A stretch of 64,000 nt of DNA from NCBI GenBank assembly GCA_030035585.1, contig CM057469.1, forward strand, positions 20,082,501 through 20,146,500. The letters run 5' to 3'. Positions 22,061-32,601 of this stretch are shown here, in pieces (position 1 is the stretch's first letter; each line of letters starts with the position of its first letter). The notes under the pieces were generated by a model. It ran no database searches. It saw only the letters and a list, made by a program, of their open reading frames with translations, and was not told where the DNA came from. This stretch comes from Dugong dugon (Eukaryota; Chordata; Mammalia; Sirenia; Dugongidae). The position numbers and the translations under genes were made by a program.

Positions 22061-24152
22061 TAACGTGTTTGTCTGTGTTTTTAATAGTAGTGGGGTTTTG
22101 ATCCGCTTGGGAGTTGTGTGCTAAGAATAGAAATGTGCGGAAGATGCTGGGTTTGGCTGATCCTGAGATGCTGTCGCTGCTGGCGGCGGCGGCGGCGGCG
22201 GCGGCTCAGGCTGCAAGTAAACAAACCAGCCTCTTCCTCGTCCACCTCCTCCTCCTGCGCATCGGTCAGCATCAGCCATGATGCTGGTGGGGCCCATCAG
22301 AGCCAAAGTTAAAAGCCTTGCTAGTTGCAATGTTCGTCCTGACGCCTGGCAGGGTCACCCGATGTTTGGGATTTCCCGGGAACCTACAGCTAGGCTAGGG
22401 ATAACTGAATCTCTTTGGGCCAGGTTTTCAAATACCAGTACTTAACTGTTTGTTTGTCTTCTGAAAGCAGAGGCTGTGCATACCCATAAGTCAGGGTTAG
22501 AATGGTTAACATTTCTTACATCAAAATATGCTATTATGAAAATAAAACCAACTTATTTCAGCAGTTTGGTATTTTGGTTGAAAGCCCAGTAGGTTGTAAT
22601 TGATGAACTTCCAAATAGAAATTGAACATTGAAATCTATGTATTTGTATTGACTAACTTCTACTACTAATAAAATGTTCACGCTTTGTTCTTAGTTTATC
22701 TTGGAGATAAAGAATATAAAATAATGATTTTTTGCAGTTAATACATTGCCAGTTGCTTCAAATAATCAGTTGAGACATGTTCCGTATTTGGGAAGGCATG
22801 GGCATATTATATCTTTCAGTAGGCTATAAATCACTAAGACAACCACTGGATTTTGTTTTTGGTAAAAGCTTATTAGATTAGGTTATATATTCAGTTAGGA
22901 AATAGTCGAAAAAGCCAAAGGTAGAAAAGTCCAGTAAAGATGGTTTGGGAAATAAAAAAGATTAGTCTTCAGAACTTGAGTGTCATTTGTAAAATATGTA
23001 TAAATAAGTTTATCAGTAGTATATCCCAAAGGTGATTGTCTGAAACATGAAAATATTTTTATTAAAAGATCTGTTTATTAGTAGTTTACTAGCTTTCCAA
23101 GGTACATGACTGAATACAAATTTATATCAGATATATCAGAACTGTAGGGTTTTTTTTCCTTAACAATCTTGATTTTGAAAGTTTATTAAGGATATTGTAT
23201 TTGAAGATCTACTTTTTTCTTCCTTACTGGGATTGACTCCAATCTCTTTGACTTGAACTTCTAATTTTAAAAAGAGAGTGCATGTATTTATCTCATGAAT
23301 GAGACAAACATTGGAATTTAGATAATGAAGGGTTTTACTTTTCAGTTGTATGTTTGCATTTTGTATTTGCAGTTATAAGTTTTATTAAAGTATTTTAAAA
23401 ATACTATTTAGTCTAAGGTAATTCTGCAAAAAAATTTATGGACTTACTATTCATATGAATTTTGTCCCCCTACACTTAGCCTCTCCTTAATTACTGCTTT
23501 GTGCATTGTTTTCCAACTTAAAATTACATTAATTTTTAGTTTAGTAATCTGACATTCACTCTAAGTTGAGTATATCACTATTTAAGGGTTCTGCTTTGGA
23601 CCTTTTTTTAATGCTTATAGCTGCAAAATACTGTTAAGGAAAGATTCATTCATTCCCCTATTTGAGTTGAACTATGTGCTAGGGGCTAATTTGAATAAAA
23701 ACTTTTAATATTTACATTTCATTCAGAAGATCACTACCATTAGAAAGAGAATTTGCTTTCAGAATCATTGGAAATCTACGCACATTTTAGTGAAACTTAT
23801 TATTGGACAAATTTAGCAAGCATGGAGTTTTGTGCTAATAAGTAGGAACTAGATAAGGATTTTTTAAAAAATACAAATTTTTGATTTAAACATATAAGAA
23901 ATATTTTTTCTTATAAAAATTCAATGGAAATTTCCAGCTACTTGGGTTTCTTTTGAAAGAGGAACCTGTTTTCTAAGTTGATTTTGTGGAAGTTTAAAGT
24001 TTACTTAAACTTTGCATACTTTTCTGAAAAGATAACTGCGCTTTTTGTTGTTACACCCTTTAGTTCAAGAATTCACCCTTTGCAGGTTAAGACAATTATC
24101 GTTAACAACGTGTTAATTTTTTTTTTAACATGATTTGATCTTGTCTGTATAT
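22061..24152. other. AKT3 intron 1, mostly unique
   Basis: After the island the sequence turns AT-rich with few repeats. The (GGC)8 tract at 22182-22205 is the last GC-rich element. No exon seen. Confidence 0.6.
22182..22205 (+). repeat. (GGC)8 trinucleotide repeat
   Basis: Eight uninterrupted GGC units in CTGCTGGCGG...GGCTCAGG, near the 3' edge of the CpG island in AKT3 intron 1. About 30 nt further on is a smaller CCTCCTCCTCCTGC tract. Confidence 0.95.
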
Positions 24153-24154
24153 AA

Positions 24155-24358
24155 GGAGCCCTGGTGGCACAGTGGTTAAAGCACTCGGCTGCCAACCATA
24201 AGATTAGCACCCACCAGCCACTCCAAGGGAGAAAGATGTGGCAGTCTGCTTCCATAAAGATTTACAGACTTGGAAACCCTATGGGGCAGTTCTGCTCTCT
24301 CTTATAGGGTTGCTATGAGTCGGAATCGACTCGACAGTAGTGGGTTTGGTTTTTTGGG
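24155..24358 (+). repeat. AfroSINE, long subtype
   Basis: GGAGCCCTGGTGGCACAGTG head, CAACCATAAGATTAGC, GAAAGATGTGGCAGTCTGCT, TTCCATAAAGATTTACAG, CCTATGGGGCAGTTCTGCTC and GAGTCGGAATCGACTCGACA tail. It lies in AKT3 intron 1 in the sense orientation, and the tail is close to consensus. Confidence 0.95.
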
Positions 24359-24877
24359 CTGTCTTTGTAGTATGATTTACTTCCAAGCATTAAAGAAATG
24401 AAGTAATTTAAATTTAAAACCATTTAGATGTAAGTAACAGTCAAGAACAGAAAAATTAACCATTTTCATTTTTTTTTGACCAAATCAGTCTTGTAATTTG
24501 ATTTGCATTTTAATTTTTCTTAAGTTAGTATACTTTAATGCACATAATTAATTTTTGTACAAGAGTTGTCTTGAAATATTTAAATCATTTAAAATTGCTG
24601 TGTTCTTAACTCCAGATGTCAGAGTGTTCATCAATATCCTAACTCCTGGTGTCACAGGGCTTGTACTTTTGTATAGTTGCCTGAAGATAGCCCTGAATCA
24701 ATTACTGTTAACTTAGATGTTTTATCACCGGTTTCTACCTATGATGGGCTAGATTCAGTTTAGAATTAATGCTAGCCAATAACTGGTGAGCACTTGCCAT
24801 GTGTTAATTCATTTAATCTTTACAACAAGCCCTGTTACACTTTTGAAAGTGATTTTCATAAGCAAAAAACTCGTATT

Positions 24878-25006
24878 TTGGCATTATAAAAATCCATTTT
24901 GTTTTAACTTTCATAATTTTAAAACATTTTTTATTTCAGTCTCATTTTCTAACTTGTTGGTACCATTGTTAGAGTTTGCAGTGACGTTGCTAAATTTAGG
25001 TGATGT
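24878..25006 (+). repeat. Direct duplication, copy A
   Basis: From TTGGCATTATAAAAATCC to GCTAAATTTAGGT. About 92-93 percent identical by eye to copy B at 25961-26085, in the same orientation and about 1.08 kb away. The flanks do not match clearly. Confidence 0.85.
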
Positions 25007-25663
25007 AGTACAGTAATTTCCACAGAATCCAATTAATATAGTAAATTTTCTTGAGACTGTTGACTGATCTGTTAACATTCCTTTTCCGTTGTTTCAAATG
25101 CCAAATTGAATGCCTCAAACGTTTACATATTTTGCTGTAGCATCGTAGTAGTTCATTTAGTTAGATGTAAACACATTTCTAGTCAATAGATGCTTCTTAA
25201 CCTGTAGATTTGTTTTTTGGTTTCATTTCTTTTCAGTACCGCTTATATTTGTTTATCACTAACTGTAGAGATTTCGTATTTCCAAATGGGTATATTTTAC
25301 TAATATTCAGAGGAAAAAGTAAAAAAAAAAATTTTCTAGGAGAAAACACAAAAAGATTTTCAAAGGAGGAATATTTAAGTAAGGAAGGCTCTGAATACAT
25401 TTTGTTGGGGGGAGGGGTGGTAGAGGAGAGAGTGTTTTGCCAACCAGTTTTTAGCTCAGATTCTATCTAAGTTGTAGTTTGAATCTTTTTATCTTCCTGA
25501 CTATACATTCAACTTTAGAGGACAGAAAGTATGTATACACGTGATCCTATCACTTACAGTGCTGTCTATGTATGAAGTAGATGCTCAGTAGGTTTTAACT
25601 TGTAGAATCATAAATATTAGCTCAGAGAGAACTACAGCTATTTGGAGTTTTTCTGATTTCTCT

Positions 25664-25800
25664 CGGTTTTATGGCTCAGGAAACTGAGGCACAGAGTTAA
25701 AGTGACCTTATACATTATCACTCTGGTGCACAGAGTTGGGAACAAGGACCCATGTTTTTTTGACCTGTCCGGTGCTCATTCTAATACTAACATCATTGTG
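25664..25800 (-). repeat. MIR SINE fragment
   Basis: GGCTCAGGAAACTGAGGCAC and AGAGTTAAAGTGACC match the reversed MIR core, followed by CAGAGTTGGGAACAAGGACC. Confidence 0.7.
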
Positions 25801-25960
25801 ATGAACTTTGTTATAGGATTGCATACGTGCTGGTTAGCTGTAAGCTTAATCGGGTGAAATCTGTCAAGCTGATTTTTTGGCATCTAATGGACCGTGTACC
25901 AGTTGTATTTTGTGTGTATGTGTGGATTGCTTTTACTTCATAATCAGGGTACTTTATAAT

Positions 25961-26085
25961 TTGGCATTATAAAAATCCGTTTTGTTTTAACTTTCCTAAT
26001 TTTAAAACACTTTTTATTTTAGTCTCTTTTCCTAACTTGTTTGTACCATTGTTAGAATTTGCAGTGACATTGCTAAATTTAGGTA
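25961..26085 (+). repeat. Direct duplication, copy B
   Basis: From TTGGCATTATAAAAATCC to GCTAAATTTAGGT. It differs from copy A by scattered substitutions (for example ATCCATTTT against ATCCGTTTT, and GACGTTGC against GACATTGC) and one or two small indels. Confidence 0.85.
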
Positions 26086-26930
26086 ATTTGTCTCCAAGAC
26101 AAATTTTAGAAGGATTTTACATGTGTATTGGAACAATATTGCCAGCTATACAACCGAAATGGTTTCATTAGCAATCCTCAACTTGTCAAAGTTGTTACAG
26201 GTACCTTCACACGGAGACAAACCATACTTTACATGAGAACCGTAGTGGACAGTTTATCGATAGCTTGTTCAGTGGTTTAGATGAACCAGAACAATCCAAT
26301 AACAATTTTCCATTTGTTTCAAATTAAGATATTTCTTATATCACCCAGTACACGTGGCTTTTTTAGTTGATTCATCATGAACATGTTGCTTGAATTGGAA
26401 CTCAGATGCCCCCAAATGGGTAGGGAAGAGGAGAAAAATGTTTTATATTATTATACATATATTTTAAAATTTATAAAGTTGCTTTTTAAGAATTCACTTG
26501 GCAGTTGGGGAAAACTATTATTTCGTGTAAAAGTTAGAAATTTTCTTCTTTGCTTATTCGCTTATTTTGCCGTAGTGTGAAAGTCAGTGAAGATATCTGT
26601 GGAAAGGGTTTTAAGAAATGTTGCAAAGTGTATTAATGTTCTCTAAGGAGAGAAAAGTTATCCAAAGTATATGGTTTGTGTGATTCACTTCCGTATATGA
26701 TATGCTTTTAAAAGTATGATTCTCTTAAAAGGAACAGACTGACTTAATTTGAAGTGCAGAACATTTTGTCTTGAATTTCCCTTCCACTTTAGTATTTTTC
26801 TTCTTCTGTAGACCCTGTTTAAAAGTTTGGTATAGCCCTATGCATTTATTATGGCATGTATTGGTTTTACCTGTTTCTTGAAATCAGCAAATGCCGTAGA
26901 ATTATATTATAGTTGCCCTTGACCATCATT

Positions 26931-27082
26931 GGGGCCCTGGTGGCGCAGTGGTTAAGTGTTTGGCTGCTAACCAAAAGGTCGACAGTTCGAATCCACCAGC
27001 CACTCCTTGGGAACCCTATGGGACAGTTCTACTCTGCTCTACAGGGTCGCTATGAGTCAGAACAGACTCAAGGGCAACGGGT
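26931..27082 (+). repeat. AfroSINE with perfect target duplication
   Basis: A full short-subtype copy of 152 bp. The head GGGGCCCTGGTGGCGCAGTG contains an intact A box and the CAGTTCGAATCCACC segment an intact B box. The tail reads GGGTCGCTATGAGTCAGAAC. A perfect 12-bp duplication TTGACCATCATT flanks it (26919-26930 and 27083-27094). This is the cleanest SINE insertion in the window. Confidence 0.97.
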
Positions 27083-27094
27083 TTGACCATCATT

Positions 27095-27984
27095 AGTATT
27101 TCAAGGTAGTAACATTCTGTTGTATTTGAACATTAATTGTCTTTAATTAATTCAATTTGGCTAGCATATCGAAAAGTATATTTTAACATAATATTAATTA
27201 TAGCAAGAGTTTATAGTTCAGAGAAAGTTGTATTATAGAACTATGTTGTAGCTTTTAACTTAAACATTGTAAGACTTTATTACTCTTTGAGTTTTGTTCT
27301 TATTTGTGAAAAAGGAGAATGGCTGGAGTGCCTTTTAATTTTATGTCAATCTACATTTAGTTTCTGTTGTTATAATTTAGTATGTGATGCTGTAGTTACA
27401 TTTAGTTTTTAATTTATTTGAAGATACTGTGCTTTACTGGACTGTTTAGAACAAAACTTGACACTGAAAAAATGTTCAGAACTGTTGGAAATGTTATCTA
27501 CATATTTTTGAGAGTTCATATTATGATATATGGTAGAAAGCAACCCAAACTGAATTGTAGGTACTCTGCCAGTAACTTTGGGGGAGACAATGTCATCCTG
27601 TTGGTCACAGTTCTCTTAGTTTTGAAATTGTGGATGCACTAGCTTCTGCACAGATAGGTTTTTTAGAGTCAAATGAGGTGACATGTGAAAGCACTTTGAT
27701 AACAGATTATAGATTTGTTATATATACTATGTGTTTTTGAGTAGATGAAATTTTTATGGATGTTAGAAAAAGTTCAGTTATTAAAATTGAACGGTTGATT
27801 GCAATAAGTAAATGAGTATTTTTTAAAAAAAATTCTTAAAGGTATCATTAAGAAAATATACCGTTCTTTTCCTTTTTTCTTCTATGATGAGTAAGTCTGA
27901 GCAGTGTTGATTTTTGTCTTTTAAATAAGAGTTGAAACTTGACAATCTCAATAAAAAGAGTTAAAAGACAACAATATTAAGAAT
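27095..27984. other. AKT3 intron 1, no feature
   Basis: AT-rich unassigned sequence between a SINE and the nested insertion block. Confidence 0.5.
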
Positions 27985-28669
27985 CAACAACAACAACAAA
28001 AGCACCTACTGAGGCTGCTTATGCACAGCCGAATACCTCATGGGATTTGGTTCCTTGGTTTGGAGGTTTAGGGTCATGGTTTCATGCGACATCCAGTTAA
28101 TTGACCTAATAGCCTGTTTTGTGCTTCTGTTTTATCTGCAAGTTCGTTGCATAGTGCCTGGGGTTTTAAAGACTTGCAAGCAGTCATCCAAGGCACAACA
28201 ATTGGTGTCTATTTGCTTGAAGAAACAGGAAGAAAGAAAGTCAGGAATAGGAGAAGGAAATGGAATATGTGGCTAATTGCCTCCATGAACAACTGCCTCC
28301 TTTGCCAGGAGACCAGAAGAACTGGATGGTGTCTGGCTACCAGTACTGGACATTTTGTTCAAAGATTCTGTAGAAGAATCTTTGATCAAAAGGGGGAAAG
28401 TGCAGAAGAGAATTTCAAATTCTCATGAACTCCAGACTTTCTGGACCCGTGGAGGCCTGAGGAACCCCTGTAACCATTACCCTGAAATAATCTGTGAACC
28501 ATGAATCAAAAGTATCCCCTGGTGCGTCTTTAAACTAAACAGTAGTTCAGTTTAATTAGTAAAGAATGTCTGCCTTGAGCATTGTGCTCCTTAAGAACTG
28601 TCTTTATGGGATCAAACTGACAACAGCAACTCAAAGATTAGATTGGAAGTTTAGAGGGCAGTGAGTTAA
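27985..28669 (+). repeat. Afrotherian-type repeat, 5' part (split)
   Basis: Same family as 10905-11510 and 41288-42168 but in the opposite orientation. Shared blocks: CTGGGGTTTTAAAGACTTGC, GACCAGAAGAACTGGATGGT, CAAATTCTCATGAACTCCAG, AACAGTAGTTCAG and GGGATCAAACTGAC. The element is cut at TTAA (28666-28669) by the piggyBac-like insertion and resumes at 30371. It starts after a (CAA)n tract near 27985. Confidence 0.75.
28666..28669 (+). other. TTAA target site, left copy
   Basis: TTAA directly before CCCTTTCAAGAC. TTAA is the specific integration target of piggyBac-superfamily transposons. The right copy is at 30371-30374. Confidence 0.8.
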
Positions 28670-28982
28670 CCCTTTCAAGACTCAATTATCTTTTCCTTTG
28701 GATTTTTTGTTGATCCTCTGTGTGTTCACTAATGAAGGCATGCTGATTAAAGAACCATTTCAGAATTTTTGTTACGAGTTATGGATATTGATACCAATTA
28801 TCTGGCATCACATATGTCCCAGTGGCCTCTGGACGACATTAAGTCCTGCTGATATGGGTCAGTGATAAAATCGGGTTTCAATTTTATTTCTTGAAAACTT
28901 GCAAAACATGAGGTAAAAACATGAAGGCACCTGGCAATGACTGCACATCAATTTTATTCCAGTCTGTTTCTTCTTAGCCTTT

Positions 28983-29057
28983 TTATTATTTTTCATGAAA
29001 CTTTTCAAAACATGGTACAATGCATTCTTCCTTACTGCAAAAGCAGTACTTACAAGC
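28983..29057 (-). pseudogene. Remnant of piggyBac transposase Cys-rich C-terminus
   Basis: Translating the minus strand gives ACKYCFCSKEECIV, then PCFEKFHEK, then two stops (28983-28988). PCFE.FH preceded by spaced Cys pairs is typical of the last residues of piggyBac/PGBD-type transposases. A different minus frame just downstream also gives CSHCQVPSCF. The rest of the transposase is missing or unrecognisable. The call rests on motif resemblance plus the TTAA/TIR context. Confidence 0.6.
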
Positions 29058-29435
29058 CAAATAAATAAATAAAGCCAAGAGTTTTTTTTTTTTTTTAATC
29101 TCAGGAAAATTACCATTACAGTACATTCTTCTTTACTGCCAAAGCAGTACTTCTAGAGGCAAAACAAGTAAAGCTAAAGGAAATTGAATCTCAGGAAAAT
29201 TACCACTACTAGGTATTCTTCATTATAACAAAAGCAGTACAAACAGCTAAGGAGCAGAAACAGCTGCCCTGAATACTACAGAACTGTTTACAGTGGTGCA
29301 TTCCATCTGTTCCACGTGGGGAAGTAATGATTGAACCCTAAGATTGAAAGCAGGATAAGAAGAACTTCTAGGAGTTCCAATTTCTTGAAAAGTGCCACTG
29401 CAGTGTATTGTCCCTTATTGGAAAGGCATTATTTA
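29007..29435 (-). repeat. Degenerate internal repeats in the piggyBac-like element
   Basis: The + strand motif ATTCTTCnTTACTGCnAAAGC, followed by AGTACTT in the first two copies, recurs at about 29022, 29126 and 29216, with a weaker form at about 29407. Spacing is about 100, 90 and 190 bp. CTCAGGAAAATTACCA precedes two of them. Each unit reads in reverse as a YCF-x-S/Y-x-E-E-like peptide. Confidence 0.65.
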
Positions 29436-29487
29436 TTGAAGATTACAGTATTCAAAAGGTAGAAAAGAAGGGAGCCAGTAAAACTTG

Positions 29488-29992
29488 TGTCTTAGTCATC
29501 TATTGCTGCTATAACAGAAATACCACAAGCGGATGGCTTCAACAAACAAATTTATTTTCTCACAGTTTAGTAGGCTAGAAGTCCAAATTCCGGGTGTCAG
29601 TTTAGCAGAAGGCTCTCTCTCTCTGTCAGCTCTGGAGGAAGGTCCTTGTCATCAGTCTTCCCCTGGACTAAGAGCTTCTTGGCGCAGGAACCCTGGGTCC
29701 AAAGGATGCACTCTGCTCCTGGCACTACTTTCTTGGTGGTATGAGGTCCCCAGTCTCTCTGCTCGCTTCTCTCTGTTATATCTCAAAAGAGGTTGGCTTA
29801 AGACGCTATCTAATCTTGTAGACCTCATCAGTATAACTGCCTTTCATCCATCCTGTTACATCATAGTGACAGAGTTTACAACACAGAAGGAAATCACATC
29901 CGATTACAAAATGGTACACAACCATACAATACTGGGAATCATGACCTAGCCAAGTTGACGTATTTTTAGGGGGCACAATTCAGTCCATGACA
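29488..29992 (-). mobile_element. Solo LTR, ERVL-MaLR-like, inside piggyBac-like element
   Basis: On the + strand TGTCTTAGTCATCTATTGCT to CAATTCAGTCCATGACA. Flanks ACTTG (29483-29487) and ACCTG (29993-29997) form a 5-bp target duplication with one mismatch, as expected for ERVL-MaLR. Same family as 3507-4037 and 11997-12517. It is the innermost layer of a three-element nest. Confidence 0.85.
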
Positions 29993-30370
29993 ACCTGGAA
30001 ACAATGACTGGCATAAAGGAGAAAATGGCCACTATGACTGAACGAAGACTGGTAATAGCTTATTCTCACCATAAGTACGTTCTCACGAAAACATAGTAAA
30101 AGGGAAACCTAGTGAGGAGGTTTATCTCACAGAAATAAAGGCAAACCTGGCGAAATTTTAGAAAATTCACACACCTGGGAGGCATCACCTAAGACGATGC
30201 TTGATCTACACAAAAATGAGGTTCCCACTCAGGATTTTTGAGTTTTACGCATTTCAGAAGTTTCCTACCTTGAGGCTAAATGTGTTAAAATTGGGCTACC
30301 CCCTTACCAAAGACCTCCAGAGGCATAAAAAGTGGATGGGATACTGTTTGTCCCACAGGTCTTGAAATGG

Positions 30371-30535
30371 TTAATGTTAATGTGGGAGGGACAGTTTGGA
30401 AAAGGAGGGTGAGAGTGGCGGCACAGCTTGAAGGTAGTCAGCGTCACTGAATTGTACACGTAGAATTGTTGAATTGGTGCATGTTCTGCTGTGTATATTC
30501 TCAGCAGCAACAACAACAACAAAAATAAAAGCAAA
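30371..30535 (+). repeat. Afrotherian-type repeat, 3' part
   Basis: Continuation of the element at 27985-28669: TTAATGTTAATGTGGGAGGG, GGAAAAGGAGGGTGAGAGTG, GTCACTGAATTGTACACGTA and GCTGTGTATATTCTCAGCAG, ending in (CAA)n and AAAATAAAAG. The A-rich 3' end indicates a retrotransposed element. Confidence 0.75.
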
Positions 30536-31789
30536 GAGTCAAAAGAATTGAAGGAAAAGATAATTTTAATGTGTTCTAGTCTTTGCAGTTAGTGGAGATC
30601 TATAGGAAACGTTAATGAATGCAGAAGAATATTTATTGTTATTTTAATTATTTAATACAGGTGCTTCCATAATCCTTAAATTCAGTTTTGTCTTTAAGAT
30701 GTTTTAATACCATTCTCTCTGTTGACTTCCAGTATTAGTTTGCTTCACCTGTTCTTTAATAGTTTTGGAAAGCTGCATCTACCTTCCTTCATTCATCCAC
30801 TCATTCATTCCAATTTATTAAACGTCCCCTGTGTGCCAAGCATTGTCAATTACCTGCCTAAAATGTAATGAGATTGAATAAGGTAAAATATGTGAAAGTG
30901 TTTTGTAAACTGTAAAATGACATTGAGATGCAATGATTATTATCAAATTCTCAAATAGTTCTTAATGAAGGTACTTTTAGTGTAACTGCTTTGTGTGACT
31001 TCTAAATCAAATTTACCAAGAATTTTGTGTGAAACTTTTTATAAAAGTGGAAAAAAATTAGATTATCCAACAATGAAATATTTAATGGCATAAGCTTCAA
31101 AGAAAAATAAATAAATTTTCTTATAGCTCATTGGATAGCATATAATTGTAGAGAGGTTAGGACTGTGGGAGGAGGTGAAATTCGCTCTGCCCTAGGAAGC
31201 AAATTACAAACCTAATGTCTAACTTATCATTTTGCAGATTAGTGTTTTTAGTAATATGAAAGACTGAGTGGGAGACTGTAGATGACTTGGGGCACCTGAG
31301 TTGAGAGAGTAGTGTAGTTACGCAGTTCATCCATCCATTTTTCTGGATATCTAAAACTTATGCTTGTGTTCCTGGACCACTAAGGACCAGTATATCCAGA
31401 CCATATTTTTTGGTCCCCTTCTATGGAAGTTGTTTAATTAATTCAAATGTATGTTGGCATTTTACTTTTTTGTTGGAGAGGGACCATAAGAAATAGCTCT
31501 GAAACGCATTGCTCTATATACGTGAGGATGTTTTTGAGGACTTTGTTTATTACACTATAAGCTATCTTATGAAGACTCATGGAATAAATTTCTGATCTTT
31601 ATCCCAGGAAGAGTTGCATTCCTTCTGAGTAACTGTTTCTAAAAAATTTATGGGTACTGTAAAAATGGAAACTGATTGTATCGTTCTTACTTGCATTGCC
31701 TTTCTGAAAGCCTTGTGCCAAATTTGTGGCCCTCCTTTCACAACTATGTAGACTCTTAACTCTAGCTTCTTGTTACTTAAGGCAGTATA
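30536..31789. other. AKT3 intron 1, old L2/MIR pieces
   Basis: Contains a reversed L2 3' end at about 30785-30850 (CATTCATCCACTCATTCATT, CCTGTGTGCCAAGCATTG). The rest is unassigned AT-rich sequence. No exon seen. Confidence 0.5.
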
Positions 31790-32010
31790 GTTTTGGAGTT
31801 ACCAATGCAGGCTTGGGGTGGGATAGACAGGGTTCATATCTTGGCTCCATCTTTTATTAGCTGTGTTCAAATTGGGCAAGCTGCTTAATCTCTGCAAGCC
31901 TCAATTTCCCTGTCTGTAAAATGGAGTTAATAGTACCCTCAGAGTTGTTAAAATAACCTGAAAATAATAGATCTAAGCACCTATATCAGTTCTTGACACT
32001 TCTTGAATAC
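31790..32010 (+). repeat. MIR SINE
   Basis: CAGTATAGTTTTGGAGTTAC head, ATCTTGGCTCCATC, GGGCAAGCTGCTTAATCTCT, GCCTCAATTTCCCTGTCTGT and AAAATGGAGTTAATAGTACC. Close to full length and in sense orientation within AKT3 intron 1. Confidence 0.85.
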
Positions 32011-32601
32011 TCAGTATTTTTTCCACTTTCATATTCCCTTTGTTTCACTTTCTTTGTCTACTTAAATAATTGATTTTATAGTGTGTATTTATTGTAATCT
32101 ACCTGAAATATTTCTTGGAACAAGGCAGAGTAAGAATACATAAATGTTGGTTTCTTGGCCCATTGTGTTTTACATAAAATACAGTAATTAAAAGCATTCA
32201 TAATTGCTTTGCCAAAACTATTTCTGAAATTACAGGGATTTTGAAAATAGGCATACATGCAGATTTACTTTTAGGCCACTTAACTTTTGTCTCAAACATA
32301 CATCACCCTACAGATTTTCTCTATTATACGTGTAGGTGTGACAGTGGTTTTCTTAAGACATTTTTGTTGCAACCTCTTATGGTAAAAGTTTCGCTATCAT
32401 TTGAAATCCATCACAAGACCAGGGAAGTGCATTCATTATAGAACTATTTAATAAATAAGTTCTCCAGTTTGAAGAGCTAGACTTTTATGTGAGGTCAGGC
32501 CAGTTGAAGACATTTACAAAGAATTAGTTGTTTGTTATTGCTATGTGAGTTGCAAGAATGGAAAAAAAAAAAGAAATTCTTTCTTCAATACTTCCTTCCA
32601 G
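32011..32601. other. AKT3 intron 1, 3' end with splice acceptor
   Basis: Ends in a pyrimidine-rich tract TTCTTTCTTCAATACTTCC and TTCCAG, giving a good 3' splice site with AG at 32600-32601. An A11 run lies near 32561. Confidence 0.75.

Larger units (their letters stand above)
24359..26930. other. AKT3 intron 1, AT-rich
   Basis: No exon seen. It holds a MIR-like fragment at 24783-24838 (GAGCACTTGCCATGTGTTAA), a MIR fragment at 25664-25800 and the 127-bp direct duplication at 24878 and 25961. Confidence 0.55.
28670..30370 (-). mobile_element. piggyBac-like DNA transposon, defective
   Basis: Ends: CCCTTTCAAGAC at 28670 and GTCTTGAAATGG at 30359-30370, inverted repeats matching at 11 of 12 positions. 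TTAA occurs on both sides, and removing the insert restores a continuous host repeat. Length is 1701 bp, or about 1.2 kb without the LTR at 29488-29992. The minus strand at 28983-29057 encodes a Cys-rich peptide containing KEECIVPCFEKFHEK followed by two stop codons, like the C-terminal Cys-rich (zinc-ribbon-like) tail of piggyBac transposases. No complete DDD catalytic domain is visible, so it is non-autonomous or decayed. Confidence 0.82.

Noticed and set aside
22182-22205. A coding Ala/Gly/Arg tract
   Set aside because: No exon boundaries or homologous protein. It lies in AKT3 intron 1 downstream of the likely donor.
28859-29116. The 85-residue minus-strand frame as an intact small gene
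   Set aside because: It lies inside the piggyBac-like element, and the best transposase-like reading is in another frame. It is a decayed remnant.
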